Assembly: GCA_947585595.1 (NCBI GenBank)
Contig: CANPXB010000001.1
Coordinates: forward strand, 61,250 to 125,249
Direction of reading: 5' to 3'
DNA from: an uncultured Bacilli bacterium
GTDB taxonomy: Bacteria > Bacillota_I > Bacilli_A > RF39 > UBA660
DNA length: 64,000 nt
The translations under genes and the position numbers were made by a program. The notes under the pieces are model-generated. The model was not told the origin of the DNA. It ran no database searches and worked only from the letters and a program-made list of their open reading frames with translations. Within the stretch, counting starts at the first letter, position 1. Each line of letters begins with the position of its first letter. This document shows, piece after piece, positions 51,847 to 59,329 of the stretch.

Positions 51847-52989
51847 ATGAAAAAATTAGTTGAAAAAGATAATTTAAGATTAATGGTATTTAAAAGTGCT
51901 GAAGATTTAGGCACTAAAGTAAATGATCACCTTCTTGAAATGTATGGCTTAGATAAAGAAAAATATACTTTCTTATTACCGATGAATGAAATATTTTTTG
52001 ATGATGGCCATTTAAAAATTGAAATCAAAGAAACTGTTCGTGGTAAAGATATCTTTACCTTAACTGATGTTGGTAATTACTCAATTGAATATAAAATGCG
52101 TGGTTTAGTAAATCATACGAGTCCAAATGATATAATGATGCAACTTAAAGATGGTATTGGTGCTTGTAATCGTCATGCTAAAAGTATTAATATCATCATG
52201 CCATTACTTTATGATGGTAGACAACATCGACGTAATACTAGAGAAAACTTAATGTGTGGTATGTCTCTTCATGAACTAGATATGTTAAATGGCGTTAAAA
52301 GCTTTATTACTTTTGATGCTCATGATGAAGGAGTAGAACATGCCATTCGTAATATGGAATTTGATAACTTCTATGCTACTAATACCATCTTAGAAGCCTT
52401 TATTAAAGATTCTTCTAAAAGTAGTCTAAAAAAATTAGTTTTCGTTGCTCCAGATAATGGTGCTACTGGTCGTCGTAATGTTTATCTAAATAGTTTTAAC
52501 TATGACCATATTCATCGTGAAGCCGGAAGCTTTGTTAAACAAAGAGATTATAATCATCTAGTTGATGGTAAATATCCAGTTATATCTCATGATTATTCTG
52601 GTAATCCCGAACTCGATGGATTTACCGCTATTGTTTCTGATGATATGATATCTAGTGGTGGCAGTATGTTTGATGTTATTGATGAACTAAAAAAACATAA
52701 TGTTAAAAAAATCTATATCATGGTAACCTATGCTTTATTTACTAAAGGTGTTGAAAAATTCGAAGAGTATTATAAAGAAGGTAAGTTTGATGGCTTATAT
52801 ACTACTAACTTATCATATATACCCGAAGAATACTTAAAATATAAATGGTTACATGTTTGTGATTGTTCTAAAGAGGTAGCTGAAATAATTTATTCTATTC
52901 ATCATGATGAATCTATTTCTGGTATTATGAAAGATAAATCAAAACCAATTAAAATGCTTGAAGAAAAATTTAATGGAAGTTCTGAATAA
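51847..52989 (+). CDS. prs: Ribose-phosphate pyrophosphokinase-like protein
   Basis: PRPP synthase fold, two Rossmann-like halves. Visible: PLLYDGRQHRRNTRENLMCGMSLHELDMLNGVKSFITFDAHDEGVEH (matches the family's 'PY..Y.RQDR......' and 'D.H' blocks), VAPDNGATGRRN and the PRPP loop TAIVSDDMISSGGSMFDVIDEL. At 380 residues it is longer than the usual 315; extra sequence lies at the N-terminus (1-60) and in the C-terminal third. It likely supplies PRPP for nucleotide synthesis, but the divergence makes a related transferase possible. RBS GAAGGAGTAGGA. Confidence 0.75.
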   Translation: MKKLVEKDNLRLMVFKSAEDLGTKVNDHLLEMYGLDKEKYTFLLPMNEIFFDDGHLKIEIKETVRGKDIFTLTDVGNYSIEYKMRGLVNHTSPNDIMMQLKDGIGACNRHAKSINIIMPLLYDGRQHRRNTRENLMCGMSLHELDMLNGVKSFITFDAHDEGVEHAIRNMEFDNFYATNTILEAFIKDSSKSSLKKLVFVAPDNGATGRRNVYLNSFNYDHIHREAGSFVKQRDYNHLVDGKYPVISHDYSGNPELDGFTAIVSDDMISSGGSMFDVIDELKKHNVKKIYIMVTYALFTKGVEKFEEYYKEGKFDGLYTTNLSYIPEEYLKYKWLHVCDCSKEVAEIIYSIHHDESISGIMKDKSKPIKMLEEKFNGSSE

Positions 52990-53002
52990 GAACTTCTTTT
53001 TT
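52976..53002 (+). terminator. Rho-independent terminator of prs
   Basis: Stem GAAGTTC/GAACTTC with 7-base loop, six Ts. Confidence 0.8.
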
Positions 53003-53031
53003 AGCTTTTTTCCCAAAAAATAGGGCAAAAT

Positions 53032-53060
53032 TTGACGAAAATCACCCCATATATTACAAT
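53032..53060 (+). promoter_or_regulatory. Promoter of the M60 peptidase gene
   Basis: TTGACG, 17-base spacer, TACAAT. Confidence 0.65.
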
Positions 53061-53083
53061 TTATACATATTAGGGGGTTGCTT

Positions 53084-56000
53084 ATGAAGAAATTAGTACG
53101 TATATGTAATATATTTTTAATTATTGCTTTATTATTTAATCTGTTTATACCAATCTCTTTTGGTAATACTATACCTGAAGATACTACCAAAGAAAAAAGT
53201 AATTATGTTCCAAAAGAAGAATATTGGAGTACCAAAAATGCACCATTCTTTTATGGTGCTACTAAAATAACTGTTCCCGTTGGAACTGCTATTGATCTAG
53301 AACATGATGCCCGTTTTAGAATTTTTGTTAAGGACATGGAAGATGTTGACTTAACAACAAAAATCCAAAAAACTTCTGACAATATTAACGCGTCTGTAGC
53401 TGGTGAATACAAAGTAACTTATGAAGTAACTGATTCCCATAAAAATAAAACAACTATTGAAGTCCCAGTTAAGGTTGTTGAAGGTACAACTGAAATTAAT
53501 ATTGAAAGAACAATGTATTCCTTACCATCGGTTGATCATTTAAACAATTTAGGTTATACCCGTGGTAATAATATGGACCGTCAAATTGTTGGTTTGTTCT
53601 TAGATCTTGGTGGCGAATTTCAAATGCGTCATATAAGTGGTGGCGACTTAATTGTTAAATTACAAAATAATGACCAAGAAACTGAAAGTGAAATTAAAGT
53701 ACAAAGTAAAGCTAAAGTTATTGAAGCAGCTACTAAAAAACTTAATGATGAAAAAGCTAAAAGAACTGAAAGTAATCCTGATACAACAATTGATGAAAAA
53801 GAATTAGCTAAAGAATTAAACTTAACAGAAGCTTTAGATGGTTGGGTAAATATCAAAAATATTGTTACTAAAGATAATGTAAGTACTAACTATGTTAGTT
53901 TACCAACTATTAAAACTTTATATAAACAAACAGAAGTTGTTAAATACGAAATAAAATATGATACTAAAAATATCAATACTAAAAAATTACATTACTATCA
54001 TCAAGGTGATGGTCTTGAATATCAAAAAACATTCTTAAAAGAATGGGCGGATGATAAAGACTCATATAGTATTGTTGATGGTGCTTCATACATGCTATCT
54101 GTTCCTTATATTGACCATGAAAAACTATTTGAAACCGAGTATCCTGGTGGTAAACCATATGAATCATTAGATAACTATTTAAATTGGTGGGATCAAGTAA
54201 TGGATCATTATGATGATTTAATTGGTTTATCATATGATCATCCCGTCGATGAATTAAGTCAAAATGTTAAAACTAAATACTTTGGTAAAGCTAATAAACA
54301 TGGTGCAGGTGCTGCTTATTATGCTAGTGGTGACCATGTAGGTATTAACCAAGAACATGACTGGTCATTCTTCCAATATGGTTGGGGAAACTTACACGAA
54401 GTAGGTCATGGTTATCAAGCTCAAGTTGGTGGTAATGCCGGTGGTTTACCTATCGGTGAAGTAGGCGTTAATATCTTCTGTTATTATATTCAAACCTATA
54501 CTCCAGAATTAAATAAATATAACGATAACTGGTTATCATTAGCAACTAAGGAAACTGAATACAATAAAGATCGTCAAGATGGTAAAGGCTTCTATGATAA
54601 CGGTGAAGGTAATGTTGGTGCTGCCGGTATGTTATATGCTATTGTTAATATGTTAAATTACTTTGATAATTACAAAGAAGCATATGCTTATATAAATCAA
54701 TATTATCGTCGTGTGTATAGTGAAACAGGTACTAGAATGAAAACCACTGATGTCTGGGCTTTAGCACTAGCTGAAAAATACAATGTTAATGTTGTTCCAT
54801 ATATTGAATCATGGGGTATTACAGTATCTGATAATGTCAAAGAAGAATTAATGGCTAAACCATTACCAACTATCTATTACATGAAAGAAATGTTAACTGA
54901 TGAAACTAAAGGTCAAGCATTAAAAACTGAATTAAAAAACTTTGGTTTATATGACTTAGTTTCAACTGATGAACTTAAAGCTACTAACTTAACTGGTAAA
55001 GTAACCTTTAATATTAATATTGCTAATCTAGATAATATTAAAAATGAAACTATTACTATTAATGATGGTGGTAAAACAGTTAAAACTCTTACTATTACTG
55101 ATAAAACAATGACTACTGAATTACCAATCGGTACTTATAAAGTAGCATTTCCTAAATCTAAAGAAGCTTTAGAATATGATAATTTATATATTATTGTTAA
55201 TGACCAAGAAACTAAAACTTATGAAGTAAATTACAAACCTATTGGTAATTTAGATTATGGTTTTAAAACAAGTATTAGATCACGTGGTTATTGGGGTGAG
55301 GATTATACACCATTTAAAATAGATTTAGTTGGTGATAATTTAATCTTTAACTATGCTGATACATATCCAAATAGTGGTGGTGATAGTAGTATCTTATTTA
55401 GTTCTTTAACTGTTTTAGATAACAATAATACTGAAATATACAAAAATAGTGTTCAACGTGGTTGGTATGATACATGGGTTGATGATAAAGTAACTCATAA
55501 AGAAGTACCAGTTAAAGAAGGATATAAACTTAAAATATATTATGCTGGTAATAAAGATGATGTTCGTGTAACTAATGGTTTAACTGGTAAAATAACTAAA
55601 CTAAGTAATGAAGACTTTAAAGATAATAATATTACCTTTGTTGTAACTGAATATGGTTTAGTACCAGAATCATTAGCAAATGATCAAGACAAACTATATC
55701 AAAAATATTCATCTGATGTTAAAACATATATCGATAAAATACTAAGTGAAAATAAAGAAGAAGATTTTGCTAATCCATTTACATCACCTAATCTTTATAA
55801 TGAAGTATTAAGCTTAGTTAATAAATTAGCTAAAAAAGATCAAGAAACTTATACTAGTGCTTTAGATACTATTTCTGCTGGGGCATATAGTAGACAAAAT
55901 GAAGAAACCAAACCTAGTACTGAAGAAAATAAAGAAGAACAAAATAAAAAACCAAGTACAAGTACTAGTACATCTAATGAAAATGCTCCATATACTGGTA

Positions 56001-56140
56001 TTAATTTCAAAGGAATCGAACCTAACTCAATAGCTATTAATTTACATACATTAAGATTCATAATTACTATCGTCTTAATTACCTTAATTGCATTATTTAC
56101 TAAGTTAGACAAAGTTCTATCATACGAAAAGAAGTTCTAA
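53084..56140 (+). CDS. Secreted M60-like (enhancin/SslE-type) zinc peptidase, wall- or membrane-anchored
   Basis: About 1,018 residues. Signal peptide (VRICNIFLIIALLFNLFIPISFG), an Ig-like domain at about 55-135 (KITVPVGTAIDLEHDARFRI..VAGEYKVTYEVTD), then the M60 region with the zinc motif WGNLHEVGHGYQ (near 438-442) and later GEVGVNIFCYYIQ. C-terminal beta domains follow. The tail has a Ser/Thr/Glu spacer, APYTG near 988, and a hydrophobic helix ending in KKF. M60 enzymes cleave mucin-type glycoproteins, fitting a gut habitat. ATG 53084 follows AGGGGG; TTG 53078 is rejected as it touches the RBS. Confidence 0.85.
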   Translation: MKKLVRICNIFLIIALLFNLFIPISFGNTIPEDTTKEKSNYVPKEEYWSTKNAPFFYGATKITVPVGTAIDLEHDARFRIFVKDMEDVDLTTKIQKTSDNINASVAGEYKVTYEVTDSHKNKTTIEVPVKVVEGTTEINIERTMYSLPSVDHLNNLGYTRGNNMDRQIVGLFLDLGGEFQMRHISGGDLIVKLQNNDQETESEIKVQSKAKVIEAATKKLNDEKAKRTESNPDTTIDEKELAKELNLTEALDGWVNIKNIVTKDNVSTNYVSLPTIKTLYKQTEVVKYEIKYDTKNINTKKLHYYHQGDGLEYQKTFLKEWADDKDSYSIVDGASYMLSVPYIDHEKLFETEYPGGKPYESLDNYLNWWDQVMDHYDDLIGLSYDHPVDELSQNVKTKYFGKANKHGAGAAYYASGDHVGINQEHDWSFFQYGWGNLHEVGHGYQAQVGGNAGGLPIGEVGVNIFCYYIQTYTPELNKYNDNWLSLATKETEYNKDRQDGKGFYDNGEGNVGAAGMLYAIVNMLNYFDNYKEAYAYINQYYRRVYSETGTRMKTTDVWALALAEKYNVNVVPYIESWGITVSDNVKEELMAKPLPTIYYMKEMLTDETKGQALKTELKNFGLYDLVSTDELKATNLTGKVTFNINIANLDNIKNETITINDGGKTVKTLTITDKTMTTELPIGTYKVAFPKSKEALEYDNLYIIVNDQETKTYEVNYKPIGNLDYGFKTSIRSRGYWGEDYTPFKIDLVGDNLIFNYADTYPNSGGDSSILFSSLTVLDNNNTEIYKNSVQRGWYDTWVDDKVTHKEVPVKEGYKLKIYYAGNKDDVRVTNGLTGKITKLSNEDFKDNNITFVVTEYGLVPESLANDQDKLYQKYSSDVKTYIDKILSENKEEDFANPFTSPNLYNEVLSLVNKLAKKDQETYTSALDTISAGAYSRQNEETKPSTEENKEEQNKKPSTSTSTSNENAPYTGINFKGIEPNSIAINLHTLRFIITIVLITLIALFTKLDKVLSYEKKF

Positions 56141-56160
56141 AAAATAGCTTCTTTTTTTAA
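56127..56160 (+). terminator. Rho-independent terminator of the M60 gene
   Basis: Stem AAAAGAAG/CTTCTTTT with a 13-base loop and T run. Confidence 0.6.
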
Positions 56161-56166
56161 TAACCA

Positions 56167-56250
56167 TTTTGGCGGTTCCGCCAAAAAGGTATCAACTTGT
56201 CGGCTCCGCCAAAATGTATCGATTTGCCGATATCAGCAAAACGATAAAAT
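56167..56250. repeat. GC-rich hairpin and three decayed tandem repeats
   Basis: TTTTGGCGG and CCGCCAAAA (56167-56186) form a near-perfect dyad. The unit 'TGGCGGTTCCGCCAAAA.GTATC' recurs as 'TGTCGGCTCCGCCAAAATGTATC' (in pieces) from about 56199 and in decayed form from about 56225, roughly 28-30 bases apart. It stands out by GC content in an AT-rich spacer. Confidence 0.55.
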
Positions 56251-56269
56251 TCATAAAAAAAGATTACTT

Positions 56270-56725
56270 TTAATTCAACATAAAGATTCCAATTGTTAAA
56301 TAAGTTGCAAAAGTAATCCATAAAGCATAAAAAATATTTAAATAAACAGTTAACTTATCTTTCTTACTAAATAAATACAACATATAATAAACAACAATAT
56401 CTAATAAAATAATCCATATAACTGCCATAAAACGCCATTTAAATAAAAAGAAAATAATACTCCACAATAAATTAATTAATAACTGACTATAATAAATTAA
56501 TGCGTCATCCGCGTCAGCTAAATCATTTTTATTTAATAAAAACCATGATATTCCCATTAATAAATATATAATTGACCAAGCAATAGGAAAAAATATTTTA
56601 GGTGGAGCAAATGGTGGTTTAATTAATTCAGTATAATCAATACTATTAGATATTAATAAACCAACTAAACTACCTAATAATAATGGTAAAAATAAATAAA
56701 ATAAACTTCTTAAAATCTTCTTCAT
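56270..56725 (-). CDS. tspO: TspO/MBR family membrane protein
   Basis: Five-helix tryptophan-rich membrane protein of 151 residues that binds tetrapyrroles in other bacteria. Family blocks: LIKPPFAPPKIFFPIAWSIIYLLMGISWFL, NLLWSIIFFLFKW and FYALWITFATYLTIGIFMLN. Stop and start are on the minus strand, with GAAGGGACTTTCT before the ATG at 56725. It is convergent with the M60 gene and divergent from the dehydrogenase gene. Its link to redox genes nearby (rubrerythrin) fits a role in oxidative or heme handling, but that is inference. Confidence 0.9.
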   Translation of the reverse strand: MKKILRSLFYLFLPLLLGSLVGLLISNSIDYTELIKPPFAPPKIFFPIAWSIIYLLMGISWFLLNKNDLADADDALIYYSQLLINLLWSIIFFLFKWRFMAVIWIILLDIVVYYMLYLFSKKDKLTVYLNIFYALWITFATYLTIGIFMLN

Positions 56726-56819
56726 AGAAAGTCCCTTCTAATACTAAGTGTATGTAAAATTAAAAAAATTATACTTTCTAAATAATTAATATAGTATACT
56801 ATAGATGGAGGAATTAAAT

Positions 56820-57560
56820 ATGTTAAAAGATAAAGTTGCAATTATAACTGGTGGTACTAGGGGTATTGGTTATGAAATAGTTAGAAAATATTTACAAAAT
56901 GGAGCTAAAGTAGCTTTATTAGGATCTAAAGAAGAAAGTGTTACTAAAGCATTAAATGAATTAAAAGAAGAAAATAGTAATTATGAAGTAATTGGTTTTT
57001 ATCCTAATTTAACTAGTGAAGAAGAAGTAAGTGATACTTTTAAAAAAGTAAAAGATACTTATGGACATATTGATATTTTAGTCAATAATGCTGGTCTTTC
57101 ATCTAGTACACCATTAGATAAATTTACGATGGAAGAATATGATAAGATAACTGATTTAAACTTAAAAGCAGTCTTTGTTTGTTCTAAAGTCGTTACACCT
57201 TATTTAAAAGAAACTAAAGGAGTAATCTTAAATACAAGTTCAATGGTAAGCATATATGGTCAACCATCTGGCGTAATGTATCCAGCTACTAAATTTGCTG
57301 TTAATGGTATAACTAAGTCATTAGCTCGTGAATTAGCACCATCTGGTATAAGAGTTAATGCTGTAGCACCTGGTATTACTGAAACCGATATGGTTAAAAA
57401 CTTACCACAAGAAATGATTGAACCATTAATTAAAACTATTCCATTAGGAAGAATAGGTAAACCAGAAGATATTGCTAATGCCTTCTTATTCCTAGCTAGT
57501 GATATGGCTAGTTACATAACTGGTGTTGTTTTACAAGTCGATGGTTTAGCACGTAATTAA
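56820..57560 (+). CDS. Short-chain dehydrogenase/reductase (FabG-like)
   Basis: 246 residues. NAD(P) loop TGGTRGIGYEIV, NNAG at about 90, catalytic Ser in NTSSMVSIYGQPSGVMYPATK (Ser, Tyr and Lys in SxnYxxxK order) and the FabG-type end ITGVVLQVDGLARN. No fatty-acid genes are adjacent, so 3-oxoacyl-ACP reductase is only one option. ATG 56820 with GGAGG 9 bases before; ATG 56805 is rejected because it precedes the RBS. Terminated at 57559. Confidence 0.88.
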   Translation: MLKDKVAIITGGTRGIGYEIVRKYLQNGAKVALLGSKEESVTKALNELKEENSNYEVIGFYPNLTSEEEVSDTFKKVKDTYGHIDILVNNAGLSSSTPLDKFTMEEYDKITDLNLKAVFVCSKVVTPYLKETKGVILNTSSMVSIYGQPSGVMYPATKFAVNGITKSLARELAPSGIRVNAVAPGITETDMVKNLPQEMIEPLIKTIPLGRIGKPEDIANAFLFLASDMASYITGVVLQVDGLARN

Positions 57561-57588
57561 GAATCTTAACAAAAAGATTCTTTTTTTT
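57559..57588 (+). terminator. Rho-independent terminator of the SDR gene
   Basis: 9-bp stem AAGAATCTT/AAGATTCTT with 6-base loop and eight Ts. Confidence 0.85.
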
Positions 57589-57599
57589 AAAAAAAACAC

Positions 57600-57630
57600 T
57601 TGACCTTAACCTTAGGTAATAGTCTATATT
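57600..57630 (+). promoter_or_regulatory. MerR-type promoter/operator with 19-bp spacer
   Basis: TTGACC (57600-57605) and TATATT (57625-57630) are 19 bases apart, the overlong spacer that MerR regulators untwist. A dyad lies between them (ACCTTAGGT core at 57609-57617, outer GAC/GTC arms at 57602 and 57622). The gene that follows encodes a MerR protein, so it is most likely autoregulated. Confidence 0.75.
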
Positions 57631-57652
57631 ACTAATTAAGAAAGGAGTTTAT

Positions 57653-58285
57653 ATGTTTATTAATGAAGTAGAAAATATTGTTAAATTATCTAAAAAAGCT
57701 ATTAGATACTATGAACAAGAAGGATTAATAAATCCTAAAAGAAATCATAATAATGATTATCGTTTATATACAAAGGAAGATCTAAATAAATTAAAGATTA
57801 TTAAATTTTTAAGAGAATTAGGTGTATCAATAAGTGATTTAAAAAAACTAAATAATCATGAATTATCATTACAAGATTGTTTAAGAAACCAAATAGAGAC
57901 AATTGAATTAGAAGAAGAAAACTATCAAAAAGTTAAAAATATGTGTTTAGAAATAATTGAATCTAAAGATACATATGAAAATATTGATATAACTAAATAT
58001 TTTCAAAATATTAATATTCTAAATAAGGAAGGATTTACTATGCGAAAAATAAAATCTAATAAAAAGAAAAAAATCTTTGGTGCTGTATTATCAAGTTTAA
58101 TATTTGGTATCCTGATTTTAATTCCTACTACTATTTGTTTTGTTACTGGATACATACAACACTATATGTTCTTTTATGTATTTGGATTATTATGTTTAAT
58201 ACCATTTATAGCTATAATAATTAATTTAATAAAAAGAATACAAGAAATAATTGGAGGTGAAGAAGATGAAGCTAGTAAGTATTGA
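57653..58285 (+). CDS. MerR-family regulator with C-terminal membrane helices
   Basis: 210 residues. Winged HTH 1-70: EVENIVKLSKKAIRYYEQEGLINPKRN and NDYRLYTKEDLNKLKIIKFLRELGVSISDLKK. Coiled coil to about 125. Then a basic stretch (RKIKSNKKKKIFG) and two membrane helices (AVLSSLIFGILILIPTTICFVTGY and MFFYVFGLLCLIPFIAIIINLI). There is no cysteine-rich effector loop, so metal sensing is unlikely; membrane stress is possible. RBS AAAGGAG. An internal ATG at 58040 with its own RBS could yield the membrane part alone. Confidence 0.82.
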   Translation: MFINEVENIVKLSKKAIRYYEQEGLINPKRNHNNDYRLYTKEDLNKLKIIKFLRELGVSISDLKKLNNHELSLQDCLRNQIETIELEEENYQKVKNMCLEIIESKDTYENIDITKYFQNINILNKEGFTMRKIKSNKKKKIFGAVLSSLIFGILILIPTTICFVTGYIQHYMFFYVFGLLCLIPFIAIIINLIKRIQEIIGGEEDEASKY

Positions 58286-58589
58286 TTATGTACCTGGTTA
58301 TGAAATAATTGAATCTTTAGGTATTGTTAAAGGTCAAGTAGTTCAATCTAAAAATATTGGTCGTGACTTTATGGCTAGTATGAAAACGATTGTTGGTGGT
58401 GAAATATCTGGTTATACTGAAATGATTAAAGAAGCTAGACAAATTGCTACTAAAAGAATGGTTGATGATGCTAGAAGTTTAGGAGCTAATGCTATAGTTG
58501 GTGTAAGATATGGATCATCTCAAGTAATGGCTTCAGCTGCTGAAATAATCGCCTATGGAACAGCTGTTAAAATTACTAAAAAGAAATAA
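58266..58589 (+). CDS. YbjQ/UPF0145 family protein
   Basis: 107 residues, pentamer-forming YbjQ fold by sequence: VPGYEIIESLGIVKGQVVQSKNIGRDFMASMKTIVGGEISGYTEMI and KRMVDDARSLGANAIVGVRYGSSQV, the family's two hallmark blocks. It has sometimes been called a heavy-metal-binding protein, with little proof. It overlaps the MerR gene by 20 bases and shares its transcript. ATG 58266 follows TGGAGGTGAAGAAG; TTG 58251 is rejected. Confidence 0.92.
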   Translation: MKLVSIDYVPGYEIIESLGIVKGQVVQSKNIGRDFMASMKTIVGGEISGYTEMIKEARQIATKRMVDDARSLGANAIVGVRYGSSQVMASAAEIIAYGTAVKITKKK

Positions 58590-58598
58590 TCTCCTTCG

Positions 58599-58626
58599 TT
58601 GACTTTAACCTTAAAAATGATATAAT
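58599..58626 (+). promoter_or_regulatory. Rubrerythrin promoter with MerR-operator-like sequence
   Basis: TTGACT (58599-58604), 16-base spacer, TATAAT (58621-58626) with TG extension. The first 15 bases (TTGACTTTAACCTTA) match 14 of 15 in the MerR promoter at 57600. Confidence 0.6.
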
Positions 58627-58676
58627 AACAAGTAATGATGTAGTATCATAAATTTATTATGGAAAGAGGAGTTATT

Positions 58677-59216
58677 ATGGAATTAAAAGGATCTAAAACA
58701 GAAGCAAACTTAATGGCAGCTTTTGCTGGAGAATCACAAGCTAGAAATAAATATACATACTTTGCTTCTAAAGCAAAAAAGGATGGTTATGAACAAATAG
58801 CTGCTATCTTTGAAGAAACAGCTAATAATGAAAAAGAACATGCTAAAATGTGGTTTAAAGAACTAAATGGTGGAGATATTCCATCTACAGAAGAAAACTT
58901 ACTTGCTGCAGCTGAAGGTGAAAACTACGAATGGACAGACATGTATGATAACTTTGCTAAAGTAGCTGAAGAAGAAGGATTTAAAGCTATAGCTGCTAAA
59001 TTTAGAGCTGTAGCAGCTATTGAAAAAGCACATGAAGAAAGATATCGTAAACTACTTAAAAATGTTGAAGATAAAGTAGTATTCTCTAAAGATGAAGATG
59101 CTATTTGGGTATGCCGTAACTGTGGTCATATCGTTGTTGGTAAACAAGCTCCAGCTGTATGTCCAGTATGTGCTCATCCACAAAGTTATTTTGAACTAAA
59201 AGCTGAAAATTACTAA
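58677..59216 (+). CDS. rbr: Rubrerythrin
   Basis: Peroxide-reducing diiron protein of anaerobes, about 179 residues. Diiron helices: [38 protein letters not shown], and [17 protein letters not shown] supply the Glu and His ligands. C-terminal rubredoxin-like iron site: [12 protein letters not shown] and [16 protein letters not shown] 58677 with AGAGGAG before it; ATG 58659 is rejected as it precedes the RBS. It probably receives electrons from the rubredoxin fusion protein encoded at 40905. Confidence 0.96.
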   Translation: MELKGSKTEANLMAAFAGESQARNKYTYFASKAKKDGYEQIAAIFEETANNEKEHAKMWFKELNGGDIPSTEENLLAAAEGENYEWTDMYDNFAKVAEEEGFKAIAAKFRAVAAIEKAHEERYRKLLKNVEDKVVFSKDEDAIWVCRNCGHIVVGKQAPAVCPVCAHPQSYFELKAENY

Positions 59217-59217
59217 G

Positions 59218-59246
59218 AATAAGTGTAAAAGCACTTATTTTTTTTG
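59218..59246 (+). terminator. Rho-independent terminator of rbr
   Basis: Stem AATAAGTG/CACTTATT, 6-base loop, T run. Confidence 0.85.
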
Positions 59247-59265
59247 CTTTCTTTTTCCGAAATAC

Positions 59266-59299
59266 TTGACAAATATTGGTCGGGGGGGGGTAGTATATT
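59266..59299 (+). promoter_or_regulatory. Promoter with nine-G tract in the spacer (likely phase-variable)
   Basis: TTGACA (59266-59271) is followed by ten bases and nine Gs (59282-59290), then TAGTAT (59291-59296, spacer 19) overlapping TATATT (59294-59299, spacer 22). Either -10 is over-spaced, so loss of a few Gs would bring it to 17. A run of nine Gs is out of place in this AT-rich genome. Confidence 0.7.
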
Positions 59300-59329
59300 A
59301 CCCAATAAAAAAGGAAAGGAAAGAGAAAA

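Noticed and set aside
59282..59290. G-quadruplex in the nine-G run
   Set aside because: One uninterrupted run cannot supply four separate G-tracts with loops; promoter spacing is the better explanation.
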